Positions 24,726 to 33,708 of a stretch of 64,000 nt of DNA are shown piece by piece. Both the position numbers and the translations under genes were made by a program. Source of the stretch: an uncultured Pseudomonadales bacterium. GTDB taxonomy: Bacteria > Pseudomonadota > Gammaproteobacteria > Pseudomonadales > Porticoccaceae. The notes under the pieces are model-generated. The model searched no databases, was not told where the DNA came from, and saw nothing but the letters and a program-made list of their open reading frames with translations. Numbering within the stretch: the first letter of the stretch is position 1; each line of letters opens with the position of its first letter. The stretch lies in assembly GCA_943788895.1 (NCBI GenBank), contig CALSRZ010000003.1:1-64000 (forward strand), given 5' to 3'.

Positions 24726-26663
24726 ATGGCCGGACGAATTCCACAAACATTTATTGATGACCTGCTCGATCGCATTGACATAGTCGATGTGGTCAATGGT
24801 CGTGTCCCGCTAAAAAAGGCCGGCAAGAACTACAAAGCCTGCTGCCCCTTCCACGAAGAGAAAAGCCCCTCATTTACCGTCGCCCAGGACAAACAGTTCT
24901 ACTACTGCTTTGGCTGTGGTGCTGGCGGCAATGCCCTCGGCTTTGTGATGGAATTTGACCGTCTCGATTTTCTGCCCGCCGTGGAAATGCTGGCTAAGAA
25001 TGCCGGCCTCGAAATTCCTCGCGAAGCGGCACAGGACCCTCAGGTCAGCAGACAAAAAGACAGCCTCTACTCGGTACTTGGCGAGTCAGATAAATACTTC
25101 CGCCAGCAATTGCGCCAACATCAGGCCGCTGCAGGTGCCGTCGATTACCTCAAAGGTCGCGGCCTAAGCGGCCAGGTCGCCGGACAATATGGCGTTGGCT
25201 ATGCGCCACCGGGATGGGACAATCTGCTAAAAGCCGTGGGCACAGACCCAGAGCGCATCGGACTGCTCGATGAGTCCGGCATGCTGGTCACCAAGCCCGA
25301 AGAGAAAAAACAGTACGACCGATTTCGTCACCGCATCACCTTTCCGATCCGCGATCAGCGTGGTCGCACCGTGGGCTTTGGTGGTCGAGTGCTGGATGAC
25401 AGCACGCCAAAATACCTTAACTCACCAGAGACACCGGTGTTTCACAAGGGCAGAGAGCTCTATGGGCTCTACGAGGCGCGCCAGAAACTCAAAGAGATCC
25501 CCTGCCTGATTATGGTTGAGGGCTATATGGATGTGATCGCCCTGGCTCAGTTTGAGATCAATAATGCCGTGGCAACTCTGGGAACAGCGCTGACCGAAAG
25601 TCACTTGCAGAAAATCTTCCGCTACACCTCGGAGATTGTGTTTTGCTTCGATGGCGATAAAGCCGGCCGCAAAGCCGCCGCTCGGGCTCTGGAAACCGCG
25701 CTGCCGGAGATGCGTGATGGCGTTTCCGCCAAGTTTCTGTTTCTGCCCGACGGCGAAGACCCGGACACCATGGTTCGCCAGCTTGGCAAGCAAGATTTTA
25801 TGGAGCAGGTAAACAGCGCCCTACCGCTTTCAGAGTTCCTATTTGAACAGCTTAGCGATGGCATCGATGACAGCACTGCAGATGGCAAGGCGCGACTGAG
25901 TAAAGTCTGCGCACCGCAGATCAATCGTATTCCCCAGGGTGTTTTCCGTCAGCTGATGCTGGAAGAGCTATCTCGACGCACCGGTATTTCGGCGGATAAT
26001 TTGCGCGACTATGTGGCCACCCATAAGCCGCCCCAGCAGTACAATGCTGAACCCAGCAGCCCTCAATCTCAGCCTCAACAACCCGAGTCATACGGCGAGG
26101 AGCCGCCAGAAATATACGGTGGTGTGGACTATGAGCCCTACCCCGAAACCCCAACGGCGCGAACCAATAAAATTCGCCTGTCACCGGTAAAGTTTCTGAC
26201 TGCCCTGCTGATCAATCACCCGCAGCTGGCCGAATATGTCGACGATATTGAGATTCTTAGTGTCTCTGCAGATAGCGATATGGCACTGTTTCTAAAAATT
26301 CTCGCACTGATTAACAGTGAATCCCAGTGCACCAAAACCTCGCATATCTTCGCGCGCATGCAGGCTAAGCAAAGCGATCCTCAGGAGCTACAGCTGCTGA
26401 GAACCCTTGCCGGCAGTGAGCTGCATCAGCCACCTAAAGGCACTGGACGGGATGATGATCAGGAATTTAATGACACCCTGGCCCATGTGATGCGCGATGC
26501 TTTTGAAGCCCTTCCCGGCGAGAGAAAAGCGACATTTTTGCTCTCTCAGGAAAGCCTCAGCGAACGCCAAATCAAACAGCTGCTTAAGATTCATATGCAA
26601 CTGGGCGACGACAGTCAAACTCTAGAATTAAAAAACAAGATAAAACAACGACTTGTAGTCTAG
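24726..26663 (+). CDS. dnaG: DNA primase DnaG
   Basis: Makes RNA primers at the replication fork. It is 645 residues. The N-terminal zinc domain shows CCPFHEEKSPSFTV and YYCFGCGAGGNALGFVM (CHC2 ligands). The central TOPRIM catalytic core has IMVEGYMDVIAL and the metal site FCFDGDKAGRKAAARALETA. A variable Gln/Pro-rich linker (about 435-485) leads to the C-terminal DnaB-interacting helical domain. The start ATG at 24726 has only a weak ribosome site, in keeping with the low expression known for dnaG. It is followed 111 bases later by rpoD. Confidence 0.98.
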   Translation: MAGRIPQTFIDDLLDRIDIVDVVNGRVPLKKAGKNYKACCPFHEEKSPSFTVAQDKQFYYCFGCGAGGNALGFVMEFDRLDFLPAVEMLAKNAGLEIPREAAQDPQVSRQKDSLYSVLGESDKYFRQQLRQHQAAAGAVDYLKGRGLSGQVAGQYGVGYAPPGWDNLLKAVGTDPERIGLLDESGMLVTKPEEKKQYDRFRHRITFPIRDQRGRTVGFGGRVLDDSTPKYLNSPETPVFHKGRELYGLYEARQKLKEIPCLIMVEGYMDVIALAQFEINNAVATLGTALTESHLQKIFRYTSEIVFCFDGDKAGRKAAARALETALPEMRDGVSAKFLFLPDGEDPDTMVRQLGKQDFMEQVNSALPLSEFLFEQLSDGIDDSTADGKARLSKVCAPQINRIPQGVFRQLMLEELSRRTGISADNLRDYVATHKPPQQYNAEPSSPQSQPQQPESYGEEPPEIYGGVDYEPYPETPTARTNKIRLSPVKFLTALLINHPQLAEYVDDIEILSVSADSDMALFLKILALINSESQCTKTSHIFARMQAKQSDPQELQLLRTLAGSELHQPPKGTGRDDDQEFNDTLAHVMRDAFEALPGERKATFLLSQESLSERQIKQLLKIHMQLGDDSQTLELKNKIKQRLVV

Positions 26664-26706
26664 TATAAGAAATTAAGCGTACTTCTAATAAACCCCTAAA
26701 TTACTT

Positions 26707-26735
26707 CAGACAGGGGGTATATTTTCCGCTATAAT
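26707..26735 (+). promoter_or_regulatory. candidate sigma-70 promoter of rpoD
   Basis: A perfect TATAAT (26730-26735) lies 17 bases after CAGACA (26707-26712; TTCAGA also overlaps). It is 40 bases before the rpoD ATG, within the dnaG-rpoD gap, matching the extra rpoD promoter known in this operon. Confidence 0.5.
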
Positions 26736-26774
26736 TGCGCGCTATTTTTCAGCCTCAAAACAGTATTTGAAACT

Positions 26775-28616
26775 ATGACCGACGTTACTCAAAAACAACA
26801 ATCCGGCATTAAAGATCTTATCGCTAAGGGTCGCGAGCAGCGCTACCTGACTTATGCTGAAGTAAATGATCACCTTCCCGAAGATATCGCCGATCCGGAA
26901 CAGGTCGAAGATATCATTCAGATGATCAACGATATGGGTATTACCGTTTTTGAAACGGCCCCAGATGCTGAAACTCTGCTGATGCTTTCCGGGGACAATA
27001 CTCCCGATGAAGTCGCCGCCGCTGAAGCTGCCGCCGCTCTGGCATCGGTTGAATCTGAACAGCACCGCACCACTGACCCAGTCCGTATGTATATGCGTGA
27101 GATGGGCTCGGTTGAACTGCTGACCCGCGAAGGCGAAATTGAAATCGCCAAACGAATTGAAGAGGGAACCCGCGAGCTGATGGCTGCGGTTTCCGACTGG
27201 CCAACCACCGTTGGCACGATTATCACTGAATACGAGAAAGTCGAAGCCGGCGAACGCAAGCTGGTCGATATTATCAGTGGCTACCTGAATCCCATGGAGC
27301 ACGTACCATCAGCCCTGGCGCAGCAGCAAGCCGCTGAAGCGCTGAAGCTGGAGAATGGCGACACTGAGGAAGAAGACGAAGAGGAAGAAGAACAACACGA
27401 AGGCGGGCTTGACCCGGAAGTAGCTTTCGAGCGTTTTGATGCCATTCGCAAGCAGCTGAAGAAAACCGAAAACTCTATCTCTCGCTACGGTCGCGACAGC
27501 GATTCCGGCAAGAAAAACATCGCCGAATCTGGCCGACCTCTTTAAGTATCTGAAACTGACACCGCGTCAGTTTGATCCGCTGATTGCCAAAGTTCGCATC
27601 ACTGTAGAGCGTGTTCGCTCTGAAGAGCGCAAGCTTATGAGACTCTGTATTCGCCTCGGCAAGATGCCGCGCAAAGAATTTATCACTAAGTTCCCAGGCA
27701 ACGAAGCCAACCTTTCATGGGTTACTGAACTGGCTAAATCAGACGAGCCTTGGGCTGAGAAAGTTGCCAACCAGGAAATTGATATTCTTGCGCTCACAGC
27801 GCAAGCTGGCGCAAATTGAAAAACACAGCGGCATGAATGTCGCCGCGATTAAAGATATCAACCGTCGTATGACCATGGGTGAAGCCATGGCCCGTCGCGC
27901 CAAGAAAGAGATGGTTGAGGCCAACCTGCGTCTGGTTATCTCGATCGCCAAGAAGTACACCAACCGTGGCCTGCAGTTCCTCGACTTGATTCAGGAAGGC
28001 AATATCGGCCTGATGAAAGCGGTTGATAAGTTTGAATATCGTCGCGGTTACAAGTTCTCCACCTATGCAACCTGGTGGATTCGTCAGGCGATCACCCGAT
28101 CGATTGCCGACCAGGCGCGCACCATCCGTATTCCGGTACATATGATTGAGACTATCAATAAGCTCAACCGTGTATCTCGCCAGATGCTTCAGGAAATGGG
28201 TCGCGAGCCCACTCCGGAAGAATTGGCAGAACGTATGGAAATGCCTGAAGACAAGATTCGTAAAGTGCTTAAAATCGCCAAAGAGCCGATCTCCATGGAG
28301 ACGCCGATTGGTGAAGATGAAGATGCCAGCATTGGTGATCTTATCGAAGATACCACTATCGCCCTGCCCTTGATGAAGCGACCAGCAATAACCTCACCGA
28401 GTCCACCCGTGATGTTCTGGGCAGCCTGACGCTAGAGAAGCAAAGGTACTGCGTATGCGCTTCGGTATCGATATGAATACAGACCACACGCTGGAAGAAG
28501 TCGGCAAGCAGTTCGATGTAACCCGTGAGCGTATTCGTCAGATTGAAGCCAAGGCACTGCGCAAGCTGCGTCACCCGACTCGCTCGGATCATCTGCGTAG
28601 CTTTATTGACGAGTAA
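26775..28616 (+). CDS. rpoD: housekeeping sigma factor RpoD (sigma-70), four frameshifts
   Basis: The primary sigma factor, about 613 residues once the frames are joined. Region 1.1 starts at the ATG at 26775, and region 1.2 has [20 protein letters not shown]. An acidic non-conserved insert ([14 protein letters not shown]) follows. Region 2 has [20 protein letters not shown] and [14 protein letters not shown]; region 3 follows; region 4 has [19 protein letters not shown] and ends LRSFIDE. Breaks fall near 27525 (before [10 protein letters not shown]), 27797 (an extra T in CTTGCGC before [10 protein letters not shown]), 28365 (a missing C near GCCCTG, before DEATSNNL) and 28435 (ACGCTAGA lacks a G, before [10 protein letters not shown]). 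Because rpoD is essential and every block is otherwise conserved, these are most likely sequence errors. Confidence 0.95.
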
Positions 28617-28631
28617 GAAAGAGTTAAATAC

Positions 28632-28796
28632 TGAATTTTTGGTTTAGAGCAACGCCGCGATAAGCCAAAAAGGCAATGTCAGGTTTAAACGCCGAATTTT
28701 TGGCTTAGCGCAAGCGCGCAGCGATTGAAGGAGCATACATCGGTATGTGACTGAGAGAGCGAAGCCGCGCAACGCCGCGATTAGCCAAAAAGGCAA
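28632..28796. repeat. intergenic palindromic repeat elements after rpoD
   Basis: The 190-base gap between rpoD and the tRNA contains two related elements. AACGCCGCGA-T-AAGCCAAAAA (from 28651) and AACGCCGCGA-T-TAGCCAAAAA (from 28771) are direct repeats 120 bases apart. Each is the right arm of a long imperfect hairpin whose left arm is TTTTTGG(T/C)TTAG (28636 and 28697). A small inner hairpin, CATAC-ATCG-GTATG, lies at 28735-28747. It looks like a repeated extragenic palindrome family; it may also end rpoD transcription. Confidence 0.6.
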
Positions 28797-28806
28797 GTTT
28801 AAAAAA

Positions 28807-28883
28807 GGGCCCATAGCTCAGTTGGTTAGAGCAGTCGACTCATAATCGATTGGTCGTAGGTTCAAGTCCTACTGGGCCCACCA
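28807..28883 (+). tRNA. tRNA-Ile2 (CAT anticodon, lysidine type)
   Basis: A 77-base cloverleaf with encoded CCA. The acceptor is GGGCCCA / TGGGCCC, the D arm GCTC/GAGC, and the anticodon loop CTCATAA with CAT at 28841-28843. The variable loop is TGGTC and the T arm GTAGG-TTCAAGT-CCTAC. A CAT anticodon could mean Met or Ile2. The anticodon arm and variable loop closely match enterobacterial ileX (CGACTCATAATCG, then TTGGTCG) and not elongator tRNA-Met, so AUA-reading Ile2, modified by TilS, is preferred. Its position just after rpoD fits pseudomonad-like synteny. Its 3' end is echoed in each unit of the following array. Confidence 0.9.
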
Positions 28884-28884
28884 T

Positions 28885-29560
28885 TCTCACCTACGGTTCG
28901 ATGTTGAACCCGTAGGACTAATCCAGTCAGCTCTCTTTATATCTTCGATAATGTCGCTGCCGTTCGGCTGTTACAACAGCCTCACCCTACTGGGCCACTC
29001 CTTAGTCTCACCTACGGTTCGATGTTGAACCCGTAGGACTAATCCAGTCAGCTCTCTTTATATCTTCGATAATGTCGCTGCCGTTCGGCTGTTACAACAG
29101 CCTCACCCTACTGGGCCACTCCTTAGTCTCACCTGCGGTTCGATGTTGAACCCGTAGGACTAATCCAGTCAGCTCTCTTTAACTCTTCGATAATGTCGCT
29201 GCCGTTCGGCTGTTACAACAGCCTCACCCTACTGGGCCACTCCTTAGTCTCACCTACGGTTCGATGTTGAACCCGTAGGACTAATCCAGTCAGCTCTCTT
29301 TAACTCTTCGATAATGTCGCTGCCGTTCGGCTGTTACAACAGCCTCACCCTACTGGGCCACTCCTTAGTCTCACCTTCGGTTCGATGTTGAACCCGTAGG
29401 ACTAATCCAGTCAGCTCTCTTTATCTCTTCGATAATGTCGCTGCCGTTCGGCTGTTACAACAGCCTCACCCTACTGGGCCACTCTCTAGTCTCACCTACG
29501 ATTCGATGTTGAACCCGTAGGACTAACCCAGTCAGCTCTCTTTAACTCTTCGATAATAAG
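28885..29560. repeat. 121-bp tandem array (5.6 units) with tRNA 3'-end copies
   Basis: Units start at 28885, 29006, 29127, 29248, 29369 and 29490 (partial, ending near 29560), all exactly 121 bases apart and about 97% identical. Each unit holds a strong hairpin, CCTACGGTTC / GAACCCGTAGG, around GATGTT (one bulge; arms vary slightly in units 3, 5 and 6), a second perfect hairpin GGCTGTT-AC-AACAGCC, and at its end CCTACTGGGCCAC, which copies the tRNA-Ile2 3' end (CCTACTGGGCCCAC). No open frame runs through it. The structure resembles the repeats behind Escherichia coli tyrT (rtT RNA), where every unit also carries the tRNA tail. Confidence 0.93.
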
Positions 29561-29567
29561 TAAATCA

Positions 29568-29593
29568 GCCTAAGCCCAACACAGGACTTAGGC
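29568..29593. terminator. hairpin ending the tRNA array / fasciclin gene
   Basis: GCCTAAG / CTTAGGC with a 12-base loop lies between the last repeat unit and the stop of the minus-strand fasciclin gene. T-rich sequence follows on both strands but no clean T-run, so it may be a shared terminator. Confidence 0.4.
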
Positions 29594-29610
29594 CGACATT
29601 GTCATTTTGA

Positions 29611-31833
29611 TTACAAAGGTCTCTGAATTAAATTATCAGTAATCACCGTATCAATCACATGAATCACACCATTGGTTGTGTAGATATCAGTGGTTGTCAC
29701 ATTTGAACCCTGAACCTGCAGAGACACCTGCTCCTGACTCACCGACCACCAAACACCACCTAATCCATCGCCATTGTTGTCACCAGGGGCCGAATCACTT
29801 TGGAAGAAATACAGCGGGCGACCCAGATAAGCGGCCTGTTTGGAATCGTCATCTCTGGTGATAATGCTCAGTCCGGGAATATTGCTGACCTCATCATCAG
29901 TGACCAGCACCGGAGGCCATGCCACTGCACAGACACTACTACAGGCACTACTGGAAGTTCCAAGATCCTCATCGAAAACATAGAGCGTATAACCCGGTTG
30001 CGCGCTATTGCTGCCACCGACAAGCATTTCCATTTCACTGTTATAAGCGACTTCGTCGTTTGCAGCATTGGTTGTCTGGGTGAAGTTAACCAGATTGACG
30101 CTAACATTATCACCGCTGGCAGCTCCAACATCTGTGCCATTGGCTGCAAAGGCGTTTAATGCATTGATTTCGGCACCGGAGACAACATGATTTAACAGCA
30201 CACTACTCAGGGTGGTTGTATCTGCAAGCAGATCGCTCAGAGCAGTGCTTTCAATCTTTGCAAAGGCATCATTGGTTGGCGCAAATACAGTGAAAGTTGC
30301 ATTCTCATCGGCCAGGGTGGTGACCAGATCAGCCGCGGTAAGTGCATCGACAAGTGTTGAGAATCGAGGATCGGAGGTTGCCACATCGACAATACTCACA
30401 GTCGGTTCAAACTTAGTTGCCAGAGGTAAAATAACTTGGTCAATCACATGGATAACGCCGTTATCAGCCGTTATATCGGTGAGTGAAACTGCTGATTTAT
30501 TGGCATATAGAGTCCCATCAGACAGTGACAGAGATATATCCTGATTAACGGCCGTGGTTACCATCTTATTGGCCGACTGAGCAATCGTAACAGCCGTGTC
30601 CTGAAGAACTATGCCATCGGGCAGCACATGGTTTAAGAGGATGCCTGAAAGAGTAACTGTATTTGCAAGCAGGGAATCAATGGTTTCCTGTCCTAGAAGC
30701 GCAAAGGCATCATCTGAGGGGGCAAATACCGTGAAGTTTGTCTCTGGATCATCGAGCACTGTATCCAGACCGGTTGCCTGCAATGCAGCTACTAAGGTGG
30801 TGAAATTTCCATTGGCCATGGCGACATCGACAATAGACATCGCGGGGCCCGGCAATTCAACATCTGCAACCACCACCATATCAATCACATGGATCACGCC
30901 GTTGCTGGCATAGATATCCTTTACGGTTACCGTGGCACCACCAAATAACAGGCTGTTAAGAGCATTGTTGATCGAAACCGGAATAGCCGCGCCGGAGAGT
31001 GTCGATGCTGACTGCCCATTGAGGGAGAAAGCGGTTGTCGACAATACCTCAGCTTCAACAACATGCTGTAGCAGTATATCTGCCAGCACATCCGGGTTGG
31101 CCAGTAAGTTGGCGATAGTTTCTGCACCAATCATGGCAAAGGCTTCATCTGTAGGTGCAAAGACAGTAAATGATCGGCTTTCATCAGCCAGTGCAGCATC
31201 TAATCCAGCTGCCTGAAGTACTGAAACCAGAGTATCGAAAGAGCCGGCGGCAATGGCGGTTTCGACAATATTCAGGGTTGGCTCTGCTCTATCTGCCAGC
31301 GGCATTAAAACCGCATCAATCACATGGATAATGCCATTATCTGCCTGGATATCAGTGACTGTAACCGTAGCAAGATTGACCAGTAAATTTTCACCATCCA
31401 GAGATAAACCAACTTGATCGCCATTGACCATCTCTACAAGGGTACCGGCACTTGCCACTGCAGTTGATGCATCTACTTCTCCACTGATAACGTGGTAGGT
31501 AAGAATATCGGTGAGCGTATCTAGATCATTGAGCAGCCCATCTATGGTTTCCTGACCCAGAAGCGCAAAGGCATCATCGGTGGGGGCAAATACGGTAAAG
31601 GAGCCACTGGTATCGGAGAGAGTGGCATCCAGCCCGGTTGCCTCAAGTGCCGCAACCAGAGTGGTAAAGTTTCCATCGGCAACGGCGACATCAACAATCG
31701 TTGTGGCAGTCGGTTGCGGGGTTGTATCTATTGGGGTATCTGTCTCATGAATACTGCTGGTGTTGCTGCTTCCGCAAGCCTGTAAAAAAAACAGACTTAC
31801 AACTGCAATGCTGAATAATTTAAACTTTTTCAT
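29611..31833 (-). CDS. lipoprotein with four fasciclin (FAS1) domains and a nested secreted-repeat domain
   Basis: A 740-residue surface or periplasmic lipoprotein. The signal peptide ends in a lipobox (FFLQACGSS). Four FAS1 adhesion domains begin near residues 44, 190, 338 and 480, each with IVD/E..A...F.TLV...L, FTVFAPT(D/N)(D/E)AFA and a closing NG(V/I)IHVID. In the fourth, about 110 residues are inserted before the last strand: YTLYVFDEDLGTSSSACSSV then CAVAWPPVLV and LGRPLYFFQSD. This matches the secreted-repeat family with Yx(F/W/Y)xxD motifs (PF03640 type). Neighbouring FAS1 units are close enough to have arisen by duplication. The gene stands alone. FAS1 proteins mediate cell-cell or matrix contact; the ligand here is unknown. 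Confidence 0.9.
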   Translation of the reverse strand: MKKFKLFSIAVVSLFFLQACGSSNTSSIHETDTPIDTTPQPTATTIVDVAVADGNFTTLVAALEATGLDATLSDTSGSFTVFAPTDDAFALLGQETIDGLLNDLDTLTDILTYHVISGEVDASTAVASAGTLVEMVNGDQVGLSLDGENLLVNLATVTVTDIQADNGIIHVIDAVLMPLADRAEPTLNIVETAIAAGSFDTLVSVLQAAGLDAALADESRSFTVFAPTDEAFAMIGAETIANLLANPDVLADILLQHVVEAEVLSTTAFSLNGQSASTLSGAAIPVSINNALNSLLFGGATVTVKDIYASNGVIHVIDMVVVADVELPGPAMSIVDVAMANGNFTTLVAALQATGLDTVLDDPETNFTVFAPSDDAFALLGQETIDSLLANTVTLSGILLNHVLPDGIVLQDTAVTIAQSANKMVTTAVNQDISLSLSDGTLYANKSAVSLTDITADNGVIHVIDQVILPLATKFEPTVSIVDVATSDPRFSTLVDALTAADLVTTLADENATFTVFAPTNDAFAKIESTALSDLLADTTTLSSVLLNHVVSGAEINALNAFAANGTDVGAASGDNVSVNLVNFTQTTNAANDEVAYNSEMEMLVGGSNSAQPGYTLYVFDEDLGTSSSACSSVCAVAWPPVLVTDDEVSNIPGLSIITRDDDSKQAAYLGRPLYFFQSDSAPGDNNGDGLGGVWWSVSQEQVSLQVQGSNVTTTDIYTTNGVIHVIDTVITDNLIQRPL

Positions 31834-32187
31834 TTCGTTCCCCTCGAGCTATATATTCTTTATTTTTGTTTTTGAGTTACGCTCGAAAAATCACTACAGA
31901 TCACAGGGGCAATTTAGGGAGACTTAAACATTAAGGATTGGCTAGCAATCTGACACTTGTGCCTGGAAGAGAGAATGTAGATACAGCGAGGTTTTTGGGG
32001 GTTAACTATGGTTCTGAAGTTGCGGATTTAAATTAGAGATTTTTAAACCCTTCTTTAGGAAAGGGACATTACTTATATTGCTTTAAACAACCCCTCGATA
32101 AATTCATTTTAATCTACTATTTAAGCCTTATTGGATATTTTTTTACCAATCAATTACTATTTAATTTATACATTAAATTTGTTGCTT
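31834..32187. other. AT-rich intergenic region, divergent promoters expected
   Basis: The 354 bases between the fasciclin gene (minus) and the leucine-rich-repeat gene (plus) contain no gene or RNA I can support. Both genes start outward from here, so both promoters should lie inside, but the sequence offers too many AT-rich -10-like hexamers to choose. Base composition becomes clearly more AT-rich from here to about 36.4 kb. Confidence 0.5.
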
Positions 32188-33639
32188 ATGATTATGTTAA
32201 GACCCTCGCTTAGCCTCACCCTGTTAATTTCTTTACTTTCCTTAACTAGCGTTCATGCGTTGAGCAACAATACATATACCTATAATCTAGACTTCCAGGG
32301 AATAACCATTACGGGCTGCGTTGATATATGCCCAAATAATTTGATTTTGCCCGAGACGATTGACGGATACCCTGTAACCGGTATTGGAGAAGAGGCTTTT
32401 GATGGTAGCCCACTGACTAATATCGCTATTCCTAGCAGTGTAACCCACATAGGGGCTTATGCTTTTGCTAGCGGTCAACTAACCAGTGTTACCATTCCAG
32501 ACAATGTGACATTTATCGGAGGCGGAGCTTTTAGTTACAACCAGCTTACCTCTGTAACTATACCAGACAGTTTAGTCTATCTTGGAGGGTACGCGTTTAC
32601 CGACAATCGACTTACCACTGCAACTATCCCAGACAGTGTAGTCTTTCTTGGACCATACGCGTTTCACGACAATCAGCTTACCAGCGTTGAGATTGGCCAG
32701 AGTGTAGCCAAAATTTATTCTAGTACTTTTGAGGGCAATCAGCTCACCGCTGTCACTATTCCAGATAGCGTAACAAGCATTGAAGAAAGAGCTTTTAGAA
32801 GCAACCAGCTTTCCGTGGTCATCATTGGCAATGGTGTGACTGATATCGGTGACCACACATTTTCAGGTAACCCACTCTCCAGTGTCGCCCTTGGTCAAAG
32901 TGTAACTAGTATTGGGGTAGATGCTTTCGCAGGGGGTCAGCTTACCCAGATTACCATTCCAGATACTGTGCTCAAGATTAAAATGGCTGCATTTGCAAAT
33001 AATCAGCTTACCAGCGTCACTCTAGGTCGAAACTTGGCCCTTATTGAGGGTATGGCTTTTTACCAGAATCAACTTACTCAAGTTACTATTCCGGACAGTA
33101 TGAAATATATAGGATGGGGGGCATTTTCTGAGAACAATCTAACCAGTGTATCCTTGGCCGATAGCGCACATCGGATTGATGAAGAAGCATTTTCGTCAAA
33201 TCAAATTACCCATATCACTCTGGGCGACAGTGCCATAAGTATTCATCCCACAGCAATTGAATGGAATAACGTTAGCACAGTGCATTTCTCTGGTAACCGA
33301 CCTAATGCTTTATCCCCATTTAATAGCAATAGTGTCGACACAATTACCTACTGTTCAAACACCTCAGGCTGGCCGGGTGAGCCTATGGAAGGAATAACAT
33401 TTGAATTGAGAGATGTTTGCGAATCAGAAGATAATAATGGAAATAACCATACTGTATCCGCTTCCGTTTGGGACATCGACAACAGTGGCAGTGTTGATGC
33501 CTTGACCGATGGTCTACTGTTAATGCGGTACTTTTTTGGTTTCCGAGGGAACGCTCTGATTGAGGATGCTATAGATTTAAATGGCACAAGGACAGATGCC
33601 TCCGAAATCGAAGCACACATAGAATCACATATGCTCTAG
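32188..33639 (+). CDS. secreted BspA-like leucine-rich-repeat protein with dockerin-like tail
   Basis: A secreted protein of 483 residues. A signal peptide (SLSLTLLISLLSLTSVHALS) is followed by about 14 LRR_5 / BspA-type repeats of 23 residues, of the form (L)T.V.IP(D/N)SV..IG..AF..NQ. It ends with a dockerin-like calcium-binding motif WDIDNSGSVDALTDGLLLMR and YFFGFRGNAL, a tail common in marine gammaproteobacterial secreted proteins. The frame extends upstream to a TTG at 32131, but the ATG at 32188 (or the one at 32194) sits directly before the signal peptide. BspA-type proteins bind host or matrix proteins; here the partner is unknown. Lower GC than the flanks suggests recent acquisition. 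Confidence 0.85.
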   Translation: MIMLRPSLSLTLLISLLSLTSVHALSNNTYTYNLDFQGITITGCVDICPNNLILPETIDGYPVTGIGEEAFDGSPLTNIAIPSSVTHIGAYAFASGQLTSVTIPDNVTFIGGGAFSYNQLTSVTIPDSLVYLGGYAFTDNRLTTATIPDSVVFLGPYAFHDNQLTSVEIGQSVAKIYSSTFEGNQLTAVTIPDSVTSIEERAFRSNQLSVVIIGNGVTDIGDHTFSGNPLSSVALGQSVTSIGVDAFAGGQLTQITIPDTVLKIKMAAFANNQLTSVTLGRNLALIEGMAFYQNQLTQVTIPDSMKYIGWGAFSENNLTSVSLADSAHRIDEEAFSSNQITHITLGDSAISIHPTAIEWNNVSTVHFSGNRPNALSPFNSNSVDTITYCSNTSGWPGEPMEGITFELRDVCESEDNNGNNHTVSASVWDIDNSGSVDALTDGLLLMRYFFGFRGNALIEDAIDLNGTRTDASEIEAHIESHML

Positions 33640-33708
33640 CCATTTTCTTTTACATGCACTATTCGAGAAGCGTATCAATTAGCGCTAAAAAAATTAAAGC
33701 AAAGTTAA

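Noticed and set aside
26775-28616. Programmed ribosomal frameshifting in rpoD
   Set aside because: Four shifts in both directions without slippery heptamers or shared signals, plus similar breaks in purA, miaA and cysK, fit sequence errors instead.
28807-28883. Elongator tRNA-Met
   Set aside because: The CAT anticodon fits, but the anticodon arm and variable loop match the ileX-type tRNA-Ile2 rather than metT-type sequence.
28885-29560. CRISPR array
   Set aside because: The 121-bp units are nearly identical along their full length, with no short repeat separated by unique spacers, and no cas genes are present.
28807-29560. tRNA attachment site of an integrated element
   Set aside because: The tRNA 3' end is duplicated at every 121-bp unit, but no integrase, phage or conjugation gene is found nearby; tandem expansion explains the copies better.
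32131-32187. N-terminal extension of the LRR protein from a TTG
   Set aside because: It would place 19 extra hydrophobic residues before a complete signal peptide; the ATG at 32188 or 32194 is the natural start.
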